Assembly (NCBI GenBank): GCA_025450095.1
Contig: JANWID010000272.1
Span: forward strand, 1 to 6,594
From: Bacteroidia bacterium
GTDB lineage: Bacteria; Bacteroidota; Bacteroidia; AKYH767-A; OLB10
DNA: 6,594 nt
Direction of reading: 5' to 3'
Of this stretch, positions 6,539-6,594 are shown piece by piece. How positions within the stretch are numbered: the first letter of the stretch is position 1; every line of letters starts with the position of its first letter. The notes beneath the pieces are model-generated. The model saw nothing but the letters and a program-made list of their open reading frames with translations. It made no database searches and was not told the origin of the DNA. Both the position numbers and the translations under genes were made by a program.

Positions 6539-6594
6539 ATGAACGAAGTACAATATACGCCAACCAGCGAACAGATATTAAATCAGGCACGCAA
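6539..6594 (+). CDS. Start of a further operon gene, cut by the window end
   Basis: An ATG at 6539 opens a frame that stays open to the last base, giving MNEVQYTPTSEQILNQAR and then an incomplete codon. It lies 19 nt after the stop of the 658-residue gene. Its start region (CAAAAAATATG) closely resembles that of the 658-residue gene (CTAAAAATATG), which supports a real translation start and membership of the same operon. Eighteen residues are too few to assign a product; there is no signal peptide in what can be seen. Confidence 0.65.
   Translation, partial: MNEVQYTPTSEQILNQAR

Noticed and set aside
1..6594. CRISPR array, insertion sequence or long direct repeats
   Set aside because: No regularly spaced repeats, transposase motifs or terminal inverted repeats were seen anywhere in the window.

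Overview
The window looks like chromosomal DNA from a member of the Bacteroidota. Three signs point there. The first gene ends in a type IX secretion (T9SS) type A sorting domain. Both visible signal-peptide-like N-termini end in the 'xAQ' style common in the phylum. The upstream regions lack Shine-Dalgarno sequences, are A-rich, and carry matches to the Bacteroidota -7 promoter element TAnnTTTG. Base composition is moderately AT-rich. The class or genus cannot be told from this sequence. All supported genes lie on the + strand.

Region 1 (1-2150) holds two separately understandable genes. One is a secreted YHYH-domain protein with a T9SS sorting tail (19-1248). The other is a membrane-anchored neutral zinc metallopeptidase of the YpfJ/Zn_peptidase family (1307-2146), with its own likely promoter at 1258-1265. 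Region 2 (2147-2647) is about 500 nt without a convincing gene, but it is not featureless. It starts with a tiny signal-peptide-like reading frame (2176-2250), followed by a GGGGT/ACCCC inverted repeat (2270-2283) and a perfect -7 element (2331-2338). A run of four stem-loops (2425-2568) then leads up to a regulator gene. This could be a structured leader or a small RNA.

Region 3 (2648-6594) starts with a small LuxR-type DNA-binding protein (2648-3118), closed by a textbook intrinsic terminator (3152-3182). Behind the terminator lies a tight gene set: a subtilisin-like (S8) serine peptidase without a secretion signal (about 3220-4527), a 658-residue protein I do not recognise (4543-6519), and a third gene cut off by the window end (6539 onward). 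The gaps of 15 and 19 nt and the near-identical A-rich translation starts argue for one operon.

The most interesting part is this last operon: a probably cytoplasmic subtilase with a complete catalytic triad, paired with a large soluble protein that has a flexible acidic tail, and at least one more gene. A protease acting on, or maturing, a co-encoded partner is a reasonable inference, but nothing in the sequence proves it. The role (defence, injection apparatus, signalling or protein assembly) cannot be fixed from this window.
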